Of a DNA stretch of 64,000 bases, positions 44,865 to 53,468 are shown one piece after another; the stretch's first letter is position 1; each line of letters begins with the position of its first letter. The notes below the pieces were generated by a model that worked only from the letters and a program-made list of their open reading frames with translations, was not told the DNA's origin and searched no databases. Source of the DNA: Streptomyces tsukubensis (lineage in GTDB: Bacteria; Actinomycetota; Actinomycetes; Streptomycetales; Streptomycetaceae); assembly GCF_003932715.1 (NCBI RefSeq), contig NZ_CP020700.1, positions 2,626,501 through 2,690,500 on the forward strand. Direction: 5' to 3'. The position numbers and the translations under genes are program-made.

Positions 44865-45758
44865 TCAGCCGCGGGCCCTGCGCAGTCCGCGGGAGAGGAG
44901 GACGAGGACCCCGCCCGCGGCCAGCACCATGCCCAGGGCCGCGGCCAGCCGGAGGGTGGAGCCGGTGCCGGTGGTCGCGAGTTCGTCGCGGGTGACGGTG
45001 GCCCCGGTCCCCCGGTCCTTCAGCACGGCGAACCGGTAGTCGCCCGATTCGCCCACCCAGTCGCCGTCGCTCCCGTGCCGCTGGACGACGGCCGCGTTGA
45101 CGGTGACCTGGTTGGGCGGGGTGTCCGCGATGAGGGCCAGCCGGACCTTGACCGTGACGGCGGAGCGCGCCCCGACGGTGAAGCCGCCGCCCTTGGCCCG
45201 CTGGGTGCCGAGGACCCCCACGACCTCGTCCTCTTCGGTGGCCGCCAGCGGTGCGGTACGCCAGCGGGCGGCCCCGGGATCATAGAACTCCAGCATCATC
45301 CGGGCCGGGGAGAGACCCCGGTCGCGGGCGGCGAAGACGAGGACGGGGTGGACCTCGCGGCAGGCGCGGCCCGTGGTGTTGGTCAGCTCCACGGCCCATG
45401 GTTCGAAGCCCGTGCCCGGGTGGTGCACATCGGGTCCGCCGTACAGCCGGGTGGCGATGGGGAACTCCCCGCCGGAGGCCTTCCCGCAGCCGACGGGCAG
45501 CCGGCCGGCCGCGGGGGGCACTCCGGCGGCCACGGCCGGAGCGGCCGGGGGCACGGCGAGGGAGAGGGCGATATCCGCGGCCCGGACCCGGCCGGGGCGC
45601 CCCTCGGGGCCGGGCGACGGCGGCGCGGAGGCGGCGGGCGGGGCCTGCGGGGCGCCGTGACCGCCGTCGGCAGTGGCGGCGGGTGCCGGGCTCCCGGTGA
45701 GAAGGACCGCCGCGGCCGCGGTCGCGGCGACGACGGCGAGTGCGGTACGCGGTCGCAT
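44865..45758 (-). CDS. LAxTG-type sortase-anchored surface protein
   Basis: The 297-aa protein has a signal peptide (MRPRTALAVVAATAAAAVLLTGSPAPA) and a beta-rich extracellular domain (about 90-255) with C..C spacing (GCGKASGG, RACREVHP). The C-terminal sorting signal is LATTG (about 260-264), a hydrophobic helix and RRARG. LAxTG is the motif used by class E sortases of Streptomyces, as in the long chaplins. A class E sortase gene lies 6 kb away (51405). It is expected to be covalently linked to peptidoglycan. The ligand or function of the outer domain is unknown. Confidence 0.82.
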   Translation of the reverse strand: MRPRTALAVVAATAAAAVLLTGSPAPAATADGGHGAPQAPPAASAPPSPGPEGRPGRVRAADIALSLAVPPAAPAVAAGVPPAAGRLPVGCGKASGGEFPIATRLYGGPDVHHPGTGFEPWAVELTNTTGRACREVHPVLVFAARDRGLSPARMMLEFYDPGAARWRTAPLAATEEDEVVGVLGTQRAKGGGFTVGARSAVTVKVRLALIADTPPNQVTVNAAVVQRHGSDGDWVGESGDYRFAVLKDRGTGATVTRDELATTGTGSTLRLAAALGMVLAAGGVLVLLSRGLRRARG

Positions 45759-45972
45759 GGGGTGCACCGGCCTTTGCGTTCGGGGACGGGCTTCGCCCCG
45801 ACGATGGCACCCGCGGGTGCGGTCGTCGGCGCGCCACGACCCGGTGCCGACCGGAAGGCCCGGCGATTCCGCCCCTTCAGCGTATTTTCCGACTGTCGGA
45901 CATCCCGATCGGTGAGGATCGGGGCGGGCGCGGGGCGGTCGCGGGTTCCGGGCCGGTATCGGTCGGGTGGTG

Positions 45973-47358
45973 TCAGATTCCGGTGGCCGGGGTGAGCGGG
46001 CCCGGGGTCGTACCGCCGAAAAGCGGGGCGAGGACGAGTTCGGCCGCACCGCGGGCCACCAGGTACGGGCCGCCGCCGGCGAGGGCGACCGGGATCCCGG
46101 CACGGCGGTGCACCTCGCGGACGAACACCTCGGCGACCGCCTCGTCGCTCTCGATGATCCGGCCGCCCAGCAGGACCCGGTCGATGTCGAGGAGCGCGAC
46201 GAGGTTCGCGGCCCCGACGCCGAGTATCCGGGCCGCCTCCGTCAGATCCCCGCGGGCGACGGCCGCCAGGCAGAGCGCCTCGATGCAGCCGCGCCGCCCG
46301 CACCCGCACTCCGGCCCGTCGAGTTCGATCACCTGGTGGCCGAACTCCCCGGCGCCGGTGCGGGCGCCCCGGTGGATCGCGCCGTCCAGGACGAGCCCGG
46401 CGCCGAGGCCGGTGCCGAGGTGGAGATAGGCGTACGAGTCCCCGGGCCCCGCCCCCGGGCCCAGGTCGTCCCTTTCGAGCCCGAGGGCCCCCGCGTTGGT
46501 GTCCTTGTCGAGTACGGCGGGCATGGCGAGCCGGGCGGCGACGGCGTCCCGCAGAGGGTAGCCGTCCCACTCCGGGAAGCGGGTGACCCGGCGGGTCACT
46601 CCGGCCGCATGGTCCAGGGGCCCCGGCATCGCGACCCCCACCCCGAGCACATGCCGCCCGCGCGCCCCGGTGGCGAGCAGTGCCTCCACCTCACCGGCCG
46701 CCCGCTCCACGACCGGTCCTGCGCCCGCGCCCAGGTCGAGCGGGGTGACCCGGGCGGCGACCACGCTTCCGTACAGATCCACCAGGACCACGGTCAGCTC
46801 GTCGCGGTCGAGCTGGATCCCGACGGCGTGGCGGGCGTCGGGGGCCAGCCGCAGGACGGTGCGGGGCTTTCCGCCGGTGGAGGCGCGCTGTCCGGCTTCG
46901 GCGACCAGTCCGTCCGCGCGCAGGCGGGCGACGATCTTGCTGACGGCCTGGGGGGTGAGCCCGGTCCGCGCGGCCAGCCCGACCCGGCTCAGCCCGCGGT
47001 CGCGGGCGCTCCGCAGCAGGGCGAGGACCAGGGCGGTGTTGTGTTCGCGCAGTACGGGGAGGTTGACCCCGCCCCGGCTCCCGGCCGCCGCGGCCACCGC
47101 CCGTCCGGAGCCCGGCGGCTGCCCCGGGGCCTTACCGCCCGGTCCCGTACCGCCGGATCCCGCCCCGCCCGCCGCCGTACCGCCCGGTCCCGTAGCTCCG
47201 GATCCCGTACCGCCCGATCCGCCGCCCGGCCGTGCCCGCCCCCGCGTCGTACGGCCGGACTGCACACCGTCTGCCGCCACTTCCGCTGCTGCCGGTCCCG
47301 GCCGTTCGCGGCCCGCTCCCGGCTCGGGGCGCGGAACGCCCCCACTGTTCTCTCCCAC
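45973..47358 (-). CDS. ROK-family transcriptional regulator
   Basis: The protein has about 461 aa. A long Gly/Pro/Thr linker (about 1-95) precedes a winged helix (about 100-160, REHNTALVLALLRSARDRGLSRVGLAARTGLTPQAVSKIVARLRADG). The ROK sugar-kinase-like domain follows, with LGVGVAMPGPLDHAAG, YLHLGTGLGAGLVLDGAIHRGARTGAGEFGHQV and the zinc motif CGCGRRGCIEAL. The DNA of the linker is a degenerate tandem repeat of CCGGTCCCGTACCG-like units (about 47140-47225), so its start (GTG at 47358 chosen) and length are uncertain. It is divergent from an oxidoreductase operon and probably represses it in response to a sugar. Confidence 0.88.
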   Translation of the reverse strand: MGENSGGVPRPEPGAGRERPGPAAAEVAADGVQSGRTTRGRARPGGGSGGTGSGATGPGGTAAGGAGSGGTGPGGKAPGQPPGSGRAVAAAAGSRGGVNLPVLREHNTALVLALLRSARDRGLSRVGLAARTGLTPQAVSKIVARLRADGLVAEAGQRASTGGKPRTVLRLAPDARHAVGIQLDRDELTVVLVDLYGSVVAARVTPLDLGAGAGPVVERAAGEVEALLATGARGRHVLGVGVAMPGPLDHAAGVTRRVTRFPEWDGYPLRDAVAARLAMPAVLDKDTNAGALGLERDDLGPGAGPGDSYAYLHLGTGLGAGLVLDGAIHRGARTGAGEFGHQVIELDGPECGCGRRGCIEALCLAAVARGDLTEAARILGVGAANLVALLDIDRVLLGGRIIESDEAVAEVFVREVHRRAGIPVALAGGGPYLVARGAAELVLAPLFGGTTPGPLTPATGI

Positions 47359-47388
47359 TCCCCCATTCTCGCCCTTGCTTGCGCTTTG

Positions 47389-47401
47389 GCAACAGCGTTG
47401 C
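47389..47401. promoter_or_regulatory. Palindromic operator between ROK regulator and oxidoreductase genes
   Basis: GCAAC-AGC-GTTGC is a perfect palindrome within the 55-bp divergent gap, flanked by further GCAAGC/CTTGC half-site-like repeats (about 47376-47408). Its position suits an operator for the adjacent ROK protein controlling both directions. Confidence 0.65.
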
Positions 47402-47413
47402 TTAAGTGACGGC

Positions 47414-48508
47414 ATGACTGGCACCGGCACCGATACGCCCTTCTCCGTAGGACTCGTCGGCTACGGAGTGGCGGGCTCCTTCTTCCACGCCCCGCTGATC
47501 GCCGCCGCCGAGGGCCTCGTTCTCGATACGGTCGTCACCTCCAGCCCCGTACGGCAGGAGCAGGCGCGGGCGGAGTTCCCGGGCGTACGGATCGCCTCGT
47601 CCCCCGAGGAGCTGTGGCGCCGCGCCGGTGAACTCGACCTCGTGGTCGTCGCGTCCCCCAACCGGACGCACGTCCCCCTCGCCACCGCAGCGCTCCGGGC
47701 CGGGCTCGCGGTCGTCGTGGACAAGCCGCTGGCCGCGACCGCCGCCGAGGCACGCGATCTGTCCGCCCTGGCCGCGGAGCGCGGGCTGCTGCTCTCCGTC
47801 TTCCAGAACCGCCGCTGGGACGGCGACTTCCTCACGGTCGCGCGGGTAGTGGCCGGCGGTGAGCTGGGGATCGTGCAGCGTTTCGAATCACGTTTCGAGC
47901 GGTGGCGGCCGCAGCCCAAGGGCGGCTGGCGGGAGTCCGGCGACCCCCAGGAGATCGGCGGACTGCTCTACGACCTCGGCAGCCATGTCGTCGACCAGGC
48001 AGTGACCCTGTTCGGGCCGGTGGTACGGGTGTACGCGGAGTCCGATGTACGGCGCGGGGGCGCGGAGGCCGATGACGACACGTTCTTCGCCCTGACCCAT
48101 GCCGGCGGTGTCCGCTCCCACCTGTGGGTGAGTTCCACCGCCGCCCAGCTCGGCCCCCGCTTCCGGGTGCTGGGCTCGCGCGCGGGCTATGTCTCGTACG
48201 GAATGGACCCGCAGGAGGCCGCGCTGCGGGCGGGGCGGCGGCCGGTGCCCGGCGAGCCGTGGGGCGTGGTGGAGGAGTCCGGGTGGGGCCGGATCGGGGC
48301 CGGGGAGTCCCCGGTGACCGGCGGGGGACGGCCGGTCCCGGCGGAGCCCGGCGACTATCCCGCGTACTACGACCTGATCGCCGAGGCACTGCGGAACGGC
48401 ACCCCGCCGCCGGTCACCGCCGAGCAGGCGGCGGCGGTCCTGGCCATCCTGGAAGCGGCCCGTCGTTCCGCCCGTGAGGGCATCACCGTGGAGGTGCCGT
48501 CCGTATGA
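47414..48508 (+). CDS. Gfo/Idh/MocA-family oxidoreductase
   Basis: The 364-aa protein has the N-terminal Rossmann motif VGLVGYGVAGSFFHAPLI (about 10-27), LDLVVVASPNRTH, and the catalytic VDKPLAATAAEA (about 96-107, with the EKP-like DKP). The C-terminal domain has YDLGSHVVDQAV, containing the conserved His. It is an NAD(P)-dependent sugar or inositol dehydrogenase. The ATG at 47414 lies just past the palindrome at 47389. The next gene overlaps by ATGA. Control by the divergent ROK protein is likely. Confidence 0.9.
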   Translation: MTGTGTDTPFSVGLVGYGVAGSFFHAPLIAAAEGLVLDTVVTSSPVRQEQARAEFPGVRIASSPEELWRRAGELDLVVVASPNRTHVPLATAALRAGLAVVVDKPLAATAAEARDLSALAAERGLLLSVFQNRRWDGDFLTVARVVAGGELGIVQRFESRFERWRPQPKGGWRESGDPQEIGGLLYDLGSHVVDQAVTLFGPVVRVYAESDVRRGGAEADDDTFFALTHAGGVRSHLWVSSTAAQLGPRFRVLGSRAGYVSYGMDPQEAALRAGRRPVPGEPWGVVEESGWGRIGAGESPVTGGGRPVPAEPGDYPAYYDLIAEALRNGTPPPVTAEQAAAVLAILEAARRSAREGITVEVPSV

Positions 48509-49077
48509 CCGCTGCCGCCGCTGCCGCTCCCGCTCCCGTGCCCGGTGAAAGCGGCCCCGACGCTCCCGGCGGCCCCGACCGGCCGGCGGCCGGGACGGCG
48601 CCGACGGTGGAGGAGCTGTCCGCGCAGGAGCGGCGGCTCGTGCTGGACCGGTTCACCCATGCGGACGCCTGGGCGCTGGGCACCCTGCTCGTGGAGATGG
48701 CCCGGCTGCGCAACGCGCCCGTGGCGGTCGACATCCGGCGCGGCGGGCAGCAGCTCTTCCACGCGGCGCTGCCGGGCTCCAGCCCGGACGACGACGCGTG
48801 GATCGACCGGAAGCGGCGCGTGGTCGCGCGGTACGGGGAGAGCAGTCTGCTGGTGGCGGCCCGGCACCGCGACCGGGGCACACGCTTCGAGGAGGCCGCC
48901 CGGCTCGACCCGGCACGGTATGCGGCGCTCGGGGGTTCGTTTCCGCTGACGGTGACGGGCGCGGGGGTGGTCGGGGCGGTGACGGTCTCCGGCCTGTCGC
49001 ACCTCGACGACCATGCGCTGGCCGTCGAGGCGCTGGAGCGTTTTCTGACGACGACGCGGACGCCGTCGGGGGTATGA
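48505..49077 (+). CDS. UPF0303 / heme-degrading-domain (HbpS-like) protein
   Basis: The 190-aa protein has a 33-residue Ala/Pro-rich lead. The UPF0303 domain follows (about 35-185: RLVLDRFTHADAWALGTLLVEMARLRNAPVAVDIRRGGQQLF, WIDRKRRVVARYGESSLLVA, and GSFPLTVTGAGVVGAVTVSGL). The fold is that of HbpS/GlcG/PduO-C proteins. It is translationally coupled to the oxidoreductase gene (ATGA), as often seen for UPF0303 with Gfo/Idh/MocA partners. Its biochemical role is not known. Confidence 0.87.
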   Translation: MTAAAAAAPAPVPGESGPDAPGGPDRPAAGTAPTVEELSAQERRLVLDRFTHADAWALGTLLVEMARLRNAPVAVDIRRGGQQLFHAALPGSSPDDDAWIDRKRRVVARYGESSLLVAARHRDRGTRFEEAARLDPARYAALGGSFPLTVTGAGVVGAVTVSGLSHLDDHALAVEALERFLTTTRTPSGV

Positions 49078-49108
49078 CCCCGCTCCCCTGGGAACGCCCG
49101 GGACAGGC

Positions 49109-49972
49109 TCAGGCGTCTTTGAGTGTCTGCCGCTGCCGGCCCAGACCGTCGATCTCGGCCTCGACGACGTCTCCCGCGCGCAGATAGCGGGCCGCGTCCC
49201 CCTGGCCGATGGCGACGCCCGCCGGGGTGCCGGTGTTGATGATGTCACCGGGGTAGAGGGTCATGAACCGGCTGACGTACCGGACCACCTCCGCGACCGG
49301 GAAGATCTGGTCCGCGGTGGAGCCGTTCTGCCGCAGTTCGCCGTTGACCCACAGCCGCAGCGCGAGGGCCTGCGGGTCCGGTACCTCGTCGGAGGTGACC
49401 AGCCAGGGGCCGAGGGGGTTGAAGGTCTCGCAGTTCTTGCCCTTGTCCCAGGTGCCGCCGCGCTCCAGCTGGAAGGCGCGTTCGGAGACGTCGTGGGCGA
49501 CGGCGTAGCCGGCGACGTACGCCAGGGGGTCATCGTCGTCGCCGAGGTAGCGCGCGGTGCGGCCGATGACGACGGCCAGTTCGACCTCCCAGTCGGTCTT
49601 GGTGCTGCCGCGCGGCACGAGCACGGTGTCGTTCGCGCCGACGACGGTGTCCGCCGCCTTCAGGAAGACGACGGGCTCGGCGGGCGGCTCGGCACCGATC
49701 TCGGCGGCGTGGTCGTGGTAGTTCAGCCCGATGCAGACGACCTTGCCGATCCGGGCGACCGGCGGGCCGGGCCGTACCCCGGCGGGGGCGTCGAGGACCG
49801 GCAGTACGCCCGCGCCCGCGGCGGCGCGGATCCGGTCCAGCGCGAAGGGGTCGGCGAGCAGCTCGCCGTCGATGTCGTCGACGAGTCCGGTCAGATCGCG
49901 GAGGGTCGTACCGTCCGGGTCGAGCAGGGCCGGACGTTCGGCGCCCGCGGCGCCGATGCGCAGCAGTCTCAT
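49109..49972 (-). CDS. Fumarylacetoacetate hydrolase family protein
   Basis: The 287-aa protein has the FAH C-terminal domain: VVCIGLNYHDHAAE (about 78-91), PVVFLKAADTVVGANDTV, DWEVELAVVIG with metal-binding Glu residues, GYAVAHDVSERAFQ and GDIINTGTPAGVAIGQ (about 238-253). Members hydrolyse or decarboxylate acylpyruvates or act as ureidoglycolate lyases. It is convergent with the UPF0303 gene and may belong with sugar or fucose/arabinose catabolism, which pairs such enzymes with Gfo/Idh/MocA dehydrogenases (inference). Confidence 0.88.
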   Translation of the reverse strand: MRLLRIGAAGAERPALLDPDGTTLRDLTGLVDDIDGELLADPFALDRIRAAAGAGVLPVLDAPAGVRPGPPVARIGKVVCIGLNYHDHAAEIGAEPPAEPVVFLKAADTVVGANDTVLVPRGSTKTDWEVELAVVIGRTARYLGDDDDPLAYVAGYAVAHDVSERAFQLERGGTWDKGKNCETFNPLGPWLVTSDEVPDPQALALRLWVNGELRQNGSTADQIFPVAEVVRYVSRFMTLYPGDIINTGTPAGVAIGQGDAARYLRAGDVVEAEIDGLGRQRQTLKDA

Positions 49973-50189
49973 GGGTGGTTTCCCTGGCCTCTCCTGGTTT
50001 CAGCCTGATGCCGTGTGATTCCCGTACGCGTCCGGACGATGGGTAGCGGCCATCGGCGGGGCCTTCGGAGGATCGGTCGTCATGATCTTCCAAGAGGTCC
50101 GGAACGCTCGGCAAGACCGCGTTCATTCCCTGGGACGGGGGCGGGCCGGGGCGGGGCCCCGGCCCTTCTCCGGGGCCGGTCCCGCGGTG

Positions 50190-50933
50190 TCAGAGCGGGT
50201 TGGCGAGCGCCCCGGCGGCCGGCATGTCGCGGTAGAGCAGGATCCGCTCGACGGCGCTCCAGGTCGTACTGGTGACGATGTAGAGCGCGGCCGCCAGGGG
50301 GACGACGGCGACGGTGACCAGGGTGCCGAAGGAGAGCAGGGGCAGCACCTTGGTCATGGCCGCGGCGCCGGGGAGCGCGGTGCCGTCGGGGACCGGGGGC
50401 TGGGCGGACATCTGCTTCTTCGTCCGGCGGTAGTTGACGACGGCGACCAGGGTGACGAGGGCGAAGAGCGCGAGATAGACCAGACCGCGGTCGCCGAGGA
50501 CGCCGCCGGCGCCGAGGGCGTCGTGCCAGCGGCCGCCGAGGGGTGCGGCGAGGAGGGTGTGGTCGAGGAGGGCGTTGGGTTCGCCGCCGATCGTGCCGCT
50601 GGAGAACAGGTGGTAGAGGAGGAAGAAGGCGGGCAGCTGGAGCAGGCTGGGCAGACAGCCGGAGAGGGGCGACGCCTTCTCCTTGGCGTACAGCTCCAGC
50701 AGGGCCTTCTGGAGGCGGTCGGGGTGCTTGCCGTGCTTCTTGCGCAGGGCGGCGACCTGGGGGGCGAGGCGGGCGTTGGCCTTCTGGCCGCGGGCGGCGG
50801 CGCGGGAGAGGGGGTGGACGGCGAGCCGGACGAGCGCGGTGAAGAGCACGATCGCGGCGGCGGTGGCGGAGGTCTGGAAGAGGGGTTCGAGCAGTTCTGC
50901 GAGGCGCTCGACCAACTGGGCGAAGACGGACAA
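50190..50933 (-). CDS. YidC/Oxa1-type membrane protein insertase, short paralogue
   Basis: The 247-aa protein has hydrophobic segments at about 20-42, 100-112, 145-165 and 200-222. The Oxa1 core is present: FTALVRLAVHPLSRAAARGQKANARLAPQVAALRKKHGKHPDRLQKALLELYAKE, then PLSGCLPSLLQLPAFFLLYHLF. The Arg in the first transmembrane segment (LVRLAVHPL), needed for substrate insertion in YidC2-type proteins, is conserved. The main actinobacterial yidC sits near the origin with rnpA; this is a second copy. It is followed upstream by a DUF6412-like gene on the same strand. Confidence 0.9.
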   Translation of the reverse strand: MSVFAQLVERLAELLEPLFQTSATAAAIVLFTALVRLAVHPLSRAAARGQKANARLAPQVAALRKKHGKHPDRLQKALLELYAKEKASPLSGCLPSLLQLPAFFLLYHLFSSGTIGGEPNALLDHTLLAAPLGGRWHDALGAGGVLGDRGLVYLALFALVTLVAVVNYRRTKKQMSAQPPVPDGTALPGAAAMTKVLPLLSFGTLVTVAVVPLAAALYIVTSTTWSAVERILLYRDMPAAGALANPL

Positions 50934-51019
50934 GGAGAGCCCTCCGGGGGTCTCGTACAGCCGGATATGTCAGGGCATGTACGGCAGCACCCACGAAGGG
51001 AGGGAAGCCTTCCGCTCGC

Positions 51020-51352
51020 CTAGGCGGCCGCTGCCAGGAGGGCGCGGCCGGGGGCTCGGGGCCTGGTGCGGCCCCGGGCGTCGGGGTCGCGTTGCGGCAG
51101 GAAGGCGGTGCGGCGTTCGCGGTCGCGGATGGCGGTACGGACGCGGGTGCGGGGCACCGGCGGCGCACAGCGGGCGCTGATCACGGCGCAGACGACGAGC
51201 GCGGCGCCCGCGGCACCGGTGGCGGCGGCCGCGATGGCGAGGGCGGCGGAGACTCCGGCGCCCGAGCCGTCGGCGAGGACGACGTCGAAGACGAGGACGA
51301 GGGAGAGCACGATCGCGTGGAGGGCGCGGCCGGTGCGGCTGTGCGCGTCCAT
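51020..51352 (-). CDS. Small two-helix membrane protein (DUF6412-like)
   Basis: The 110-aa protein has two hydrophobic segments (about 10-28 and 33-60) and a basic Arg/Pro-rich tail. I recall proteins of this shape next to the second YidC gene in Streptomyces, annotated DUF6412. It lies 86 bp upstream of yidC on the same strand and may be co-expressed. The function is unknown. Confidence 0.7.
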   Translation of the reverse strand: MDAHSRTGRALHAIVLSLVLVFDVVLADGSGAGVSAALAIAAAATGAAGAALVVCAVISARCAPPVPRTRVRTAIRDRERRTAFLPQRDPDARGRTRPRAPGRALLAAAA

Positions 51353-51404
51353 GGGCTGCCCCCCTTTCCCTCTGCGGTCCTGTCCGTCCTTCTCCTTGCC
51401 GGAT

Positions 51405-52253
51405 TCAGCGTACCCGGTGGGTGGAGACGAGCTTTCCCCAGACGATCAGACGGTAGGCGGAGCTGAACTCGGGGGTGCAGGTGGTGAGGGTGAGGTAGCT
51501 GCCGGGTTCGCGGTATCCGGCACCGGGGACGGTGAGGGAGCGGGGTACGGGGCGGATCACCCCGATATCGCGGGGAGAGGTACGGGCGAGCTGCCGGTCG
51601 ACCTCGTACACGTACACCGCGTCACGGGTCTCGATACGGATGTCGTCACCGCGGCGGAGGCGGTTGATGTGGCGGAAGGGCTCGCCGTGGGTGTTGCGGT
51701 GCCCGGCGAGGGCGACGTTGCCGGGGCGGCCGGGGAGGGCGGTGCCCGGATAGTGGCCGACGTACCCCTGGTCGAGGACGCCGCGGGCGGTGATGCCTTC
51801 GGCGACGGGGGCGGTGAGGCGGAGGCGGGGAATGCGGATGACGGCGTACGCGGTACCGGACGGGCGCGCCACGTCCCGCCCGCGCTCCCTCTCCCCCTCC
51901 CTCTGATTGCCCTCCCTCCCCCCTTTCCCCTCCCCCTCCCTTTTCCCCTCCCCTTCCCCCCTCCCGTTCTCCTCTTCCTCCTCACGGGCGGGGTCACCTC
52001 CTCCGCGGGCGTTCCCCTCCTCCGACCACTGTCGCGCCAGGGAGTGAACGGCGCGTTCGGCACCGGCGCGGGCCTGCCGGTTGGTCCACCACAGCTGGTG
52101 GACGACGAGCAGCAGCACGACGACCCCGAAGGTGACGGCGGCCTCGGCGGTGCCCCAGAGCACCCGGGCGGCCCGCGCACGGGCGCGGCGCCCGCGCCCC
52201 TGAACGACGACGGGCACCCGTACCCGGCCGGGTCGCTGCTGCCGTATCCGCAC
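51405..52253 (-). CDS. Class E sortase
   Basis: From the GTG at 52253 it has 282 aa. A TM helix (about 42-62, AAVTFGVVVLLLVVHQLWW) precedes a strongly charged Glu/Gly/Arg linker (about 88-126), then the sortase barrel. Catalytic residues are His in LAGHRNTHG, Cys in the TLTTCTPEF motif and Arg in SAYRLIVWG. Class E sortases of Streptomyces anchor LAxTG proteins such as long chaplins. The linker is encoded by a long polypurine tract. An upstream start at 52358 is possible. A candidate LATTG substrate is encoded at 44865. Confidence 0.88.
   Translation of the reverse strand: MRIRQQRPGRVRVPVVVQGRGRRARARAARVLWGTAEAAVTFGVVVLLLVVHQLWWTNRQARAGAERAVHSLARQWSEEGNARGGGDPAREEEEENGRGEGEGKREGEGKGGREGNQREGERERGRDVARPSGTAYAVIRIPRLRLTAPVAEGITARGVLDQGYVGHYPGTALPGRPGNVALAGHRNTHGEPFRHINRLRRGDDIRIETRDAVYVYEVDRQLARTSPRDIGVIRPVPRSLTVPGAGYREPGSYLTLTTCTPEFSSAYRLIVWGKLVSTHRVR
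51885..51983. repeat. Polypyrimidine/polypurine tract inside the sortase gene
   Basis: On the plus strand 51910-51965 is an uninterrupted 56-base C/T run. Runs at 51885-51904 and 51967-51983 flank it with two small breaks. It codes for the Glu/Gly/Lys/Arg linker of the sortase. Such tracts can form triplex DNA and are prone to length change. Confidence 0.95.
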
Positions 52254-52378
52254 GGGCGCACGATAGGCGGGGCCGCTGCAGGTGGCCAGAGCCGTGCGCG
52301 GCCCATGGCCTTCCCGGGCGGCAGACGGTCCGGGAGGGCCGTGCGGCACGCCCGGCACACGGCAGTACGGTGTCCCCC

Positions 52379-53386
52379 ATGCGCCCCGACACGCCTACCG
52401 CCCACACCACCGAAGCCGAACGTCTGCTTCGCACCGCGGAGCAGTACCCGGAGGACCGCGAACCCCTGCTGCTGCGCGCCGCGGCCCACCTCGAACTGGC
52501 CGGCGACCGTGAACGCGCCTCCACCCTCTACGACCAGCTGCTCGCCGAAGAGCCGGAGCACCCCCTCCTGGTGAAGGCGCTCCAGGCGGCGAACCTCTGG
52601 GAGTACGGCCACGAGGCCGAGGCCCGGGCCCTGATCGCGGGCATCCGCACGGCCGCCCCGGCGGATCCGGCGCCGTGGGAGACGATCGCGGAGACCCTGG
52701 AGTCCCACGACGAGCTGGAGGAGTCGCACGCCTGCTTCACCGAGGGCATCACCCTGCTCCTCACCCCGGGCGACGACGACGTCCCGTACGACACCCGCCC
52801 CCTGCTCACGGGCCGCCACCGGGTCCGCAGGCTGCTGGCCCGCCCGCACGACGAATGGGACCGCCTCGCGGACAAGGTCCACACGGCCCACTCCCCGATC
52901 TCCCTCGACGAACTCCACGACCCGAACCGCCTCTGGGCCCTGGGCTCCGACAACCCGGCCGAACTCCGCGCCGAGATCGCCCGCCTCCGCTCCGAACTGG
53001 GCTCCTACCGCTCGGCGCTCTCCCGCCCCTTCCCGGTCGCGGTCCTCCACTGGCCGGCCCCGGAGTTCACCGAACTCCTCACCACCTATCCGGCCCTGGC
53101 CGCCGAGTACCCCTCCTACCAGACCCACCTGGCGTCCATCGAGTCGTCCCTGCGCGAACTCGCCGCGACCGGCACGGCCAATCTGGGCATCGTGACGGCG
53201 ACGGTCCCGTCGTTCGAGGCCTTCGCCGCGGCGGAGGCCTCGACCCCTACGAACCCGTCGCTGCTCCCCCAATACACCACCACCCTCGCCGCCCGCGGCC
53301 GCGCCTTCCCCTGGCCCCCGTCGAAGGGCGCGGACTGCTGGTGCGGGGCGGGGGCGGCGTACCGGGACTGTCACGGGGGTAGCTAA
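52379..53386 (+). CDS. TPR-like protein with C-terminal SEC-C-type zinc motif
   Basis: The 335-aa protein has helical TPR-like repeats (about 8-120: AERLLRTAEQYPEDREPLLLRAAAHLELAGDRERASTLYDQLL, and NLWEYGHEAEARALI). A mixed middle domain follows. The C-terminus DCWCGAGAAYRDCHGG has the C-x-C...C-H spacing of SEC-C motifs, known from SecA. It may be an adaptor protein of the cytosol. The ATG at 52379 is chosen over a GTG three codons earlier. It is divergent from the sortase gene and precedes the SauUSI-like gene. Confidence 0.82.
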   Translation: MRPDTPTAHTTEAERLLRTAEQYPEDREPLLLRAAAHLELAGDRERASTLYDQLLAEEPEHPLLVKALQAANLWEYGHEAEARALIAGIRTAAPADPAPWETIAETLESHDELEESHACFTEGITLLLTPGDDDVPYDTRPLLTGRHRVRRLLARPHDEWDRLADKVHTAHSPISLDELHDPNRLWALGSDNPAELRAEIARLRSELGSYRSALSRPFPVAVLHWPAPEFTELLTTYPALAAEYPSYQTHLASIESSLRELAATGTANLGIVTATVPSFEAFAAAEASTPTNPSLLPQYTTTLAARGRAFPWPPSKGADCWCGAGAAYRDCHGGS

Positions 53387-53468
53387 ATCTCACCCGCCTG
53401 TCGGTGGCACCTGATATGCCTGGCATCGTTGCAGTCGACACGGACAAGTCCGCGGGGGGCACAGCGCT

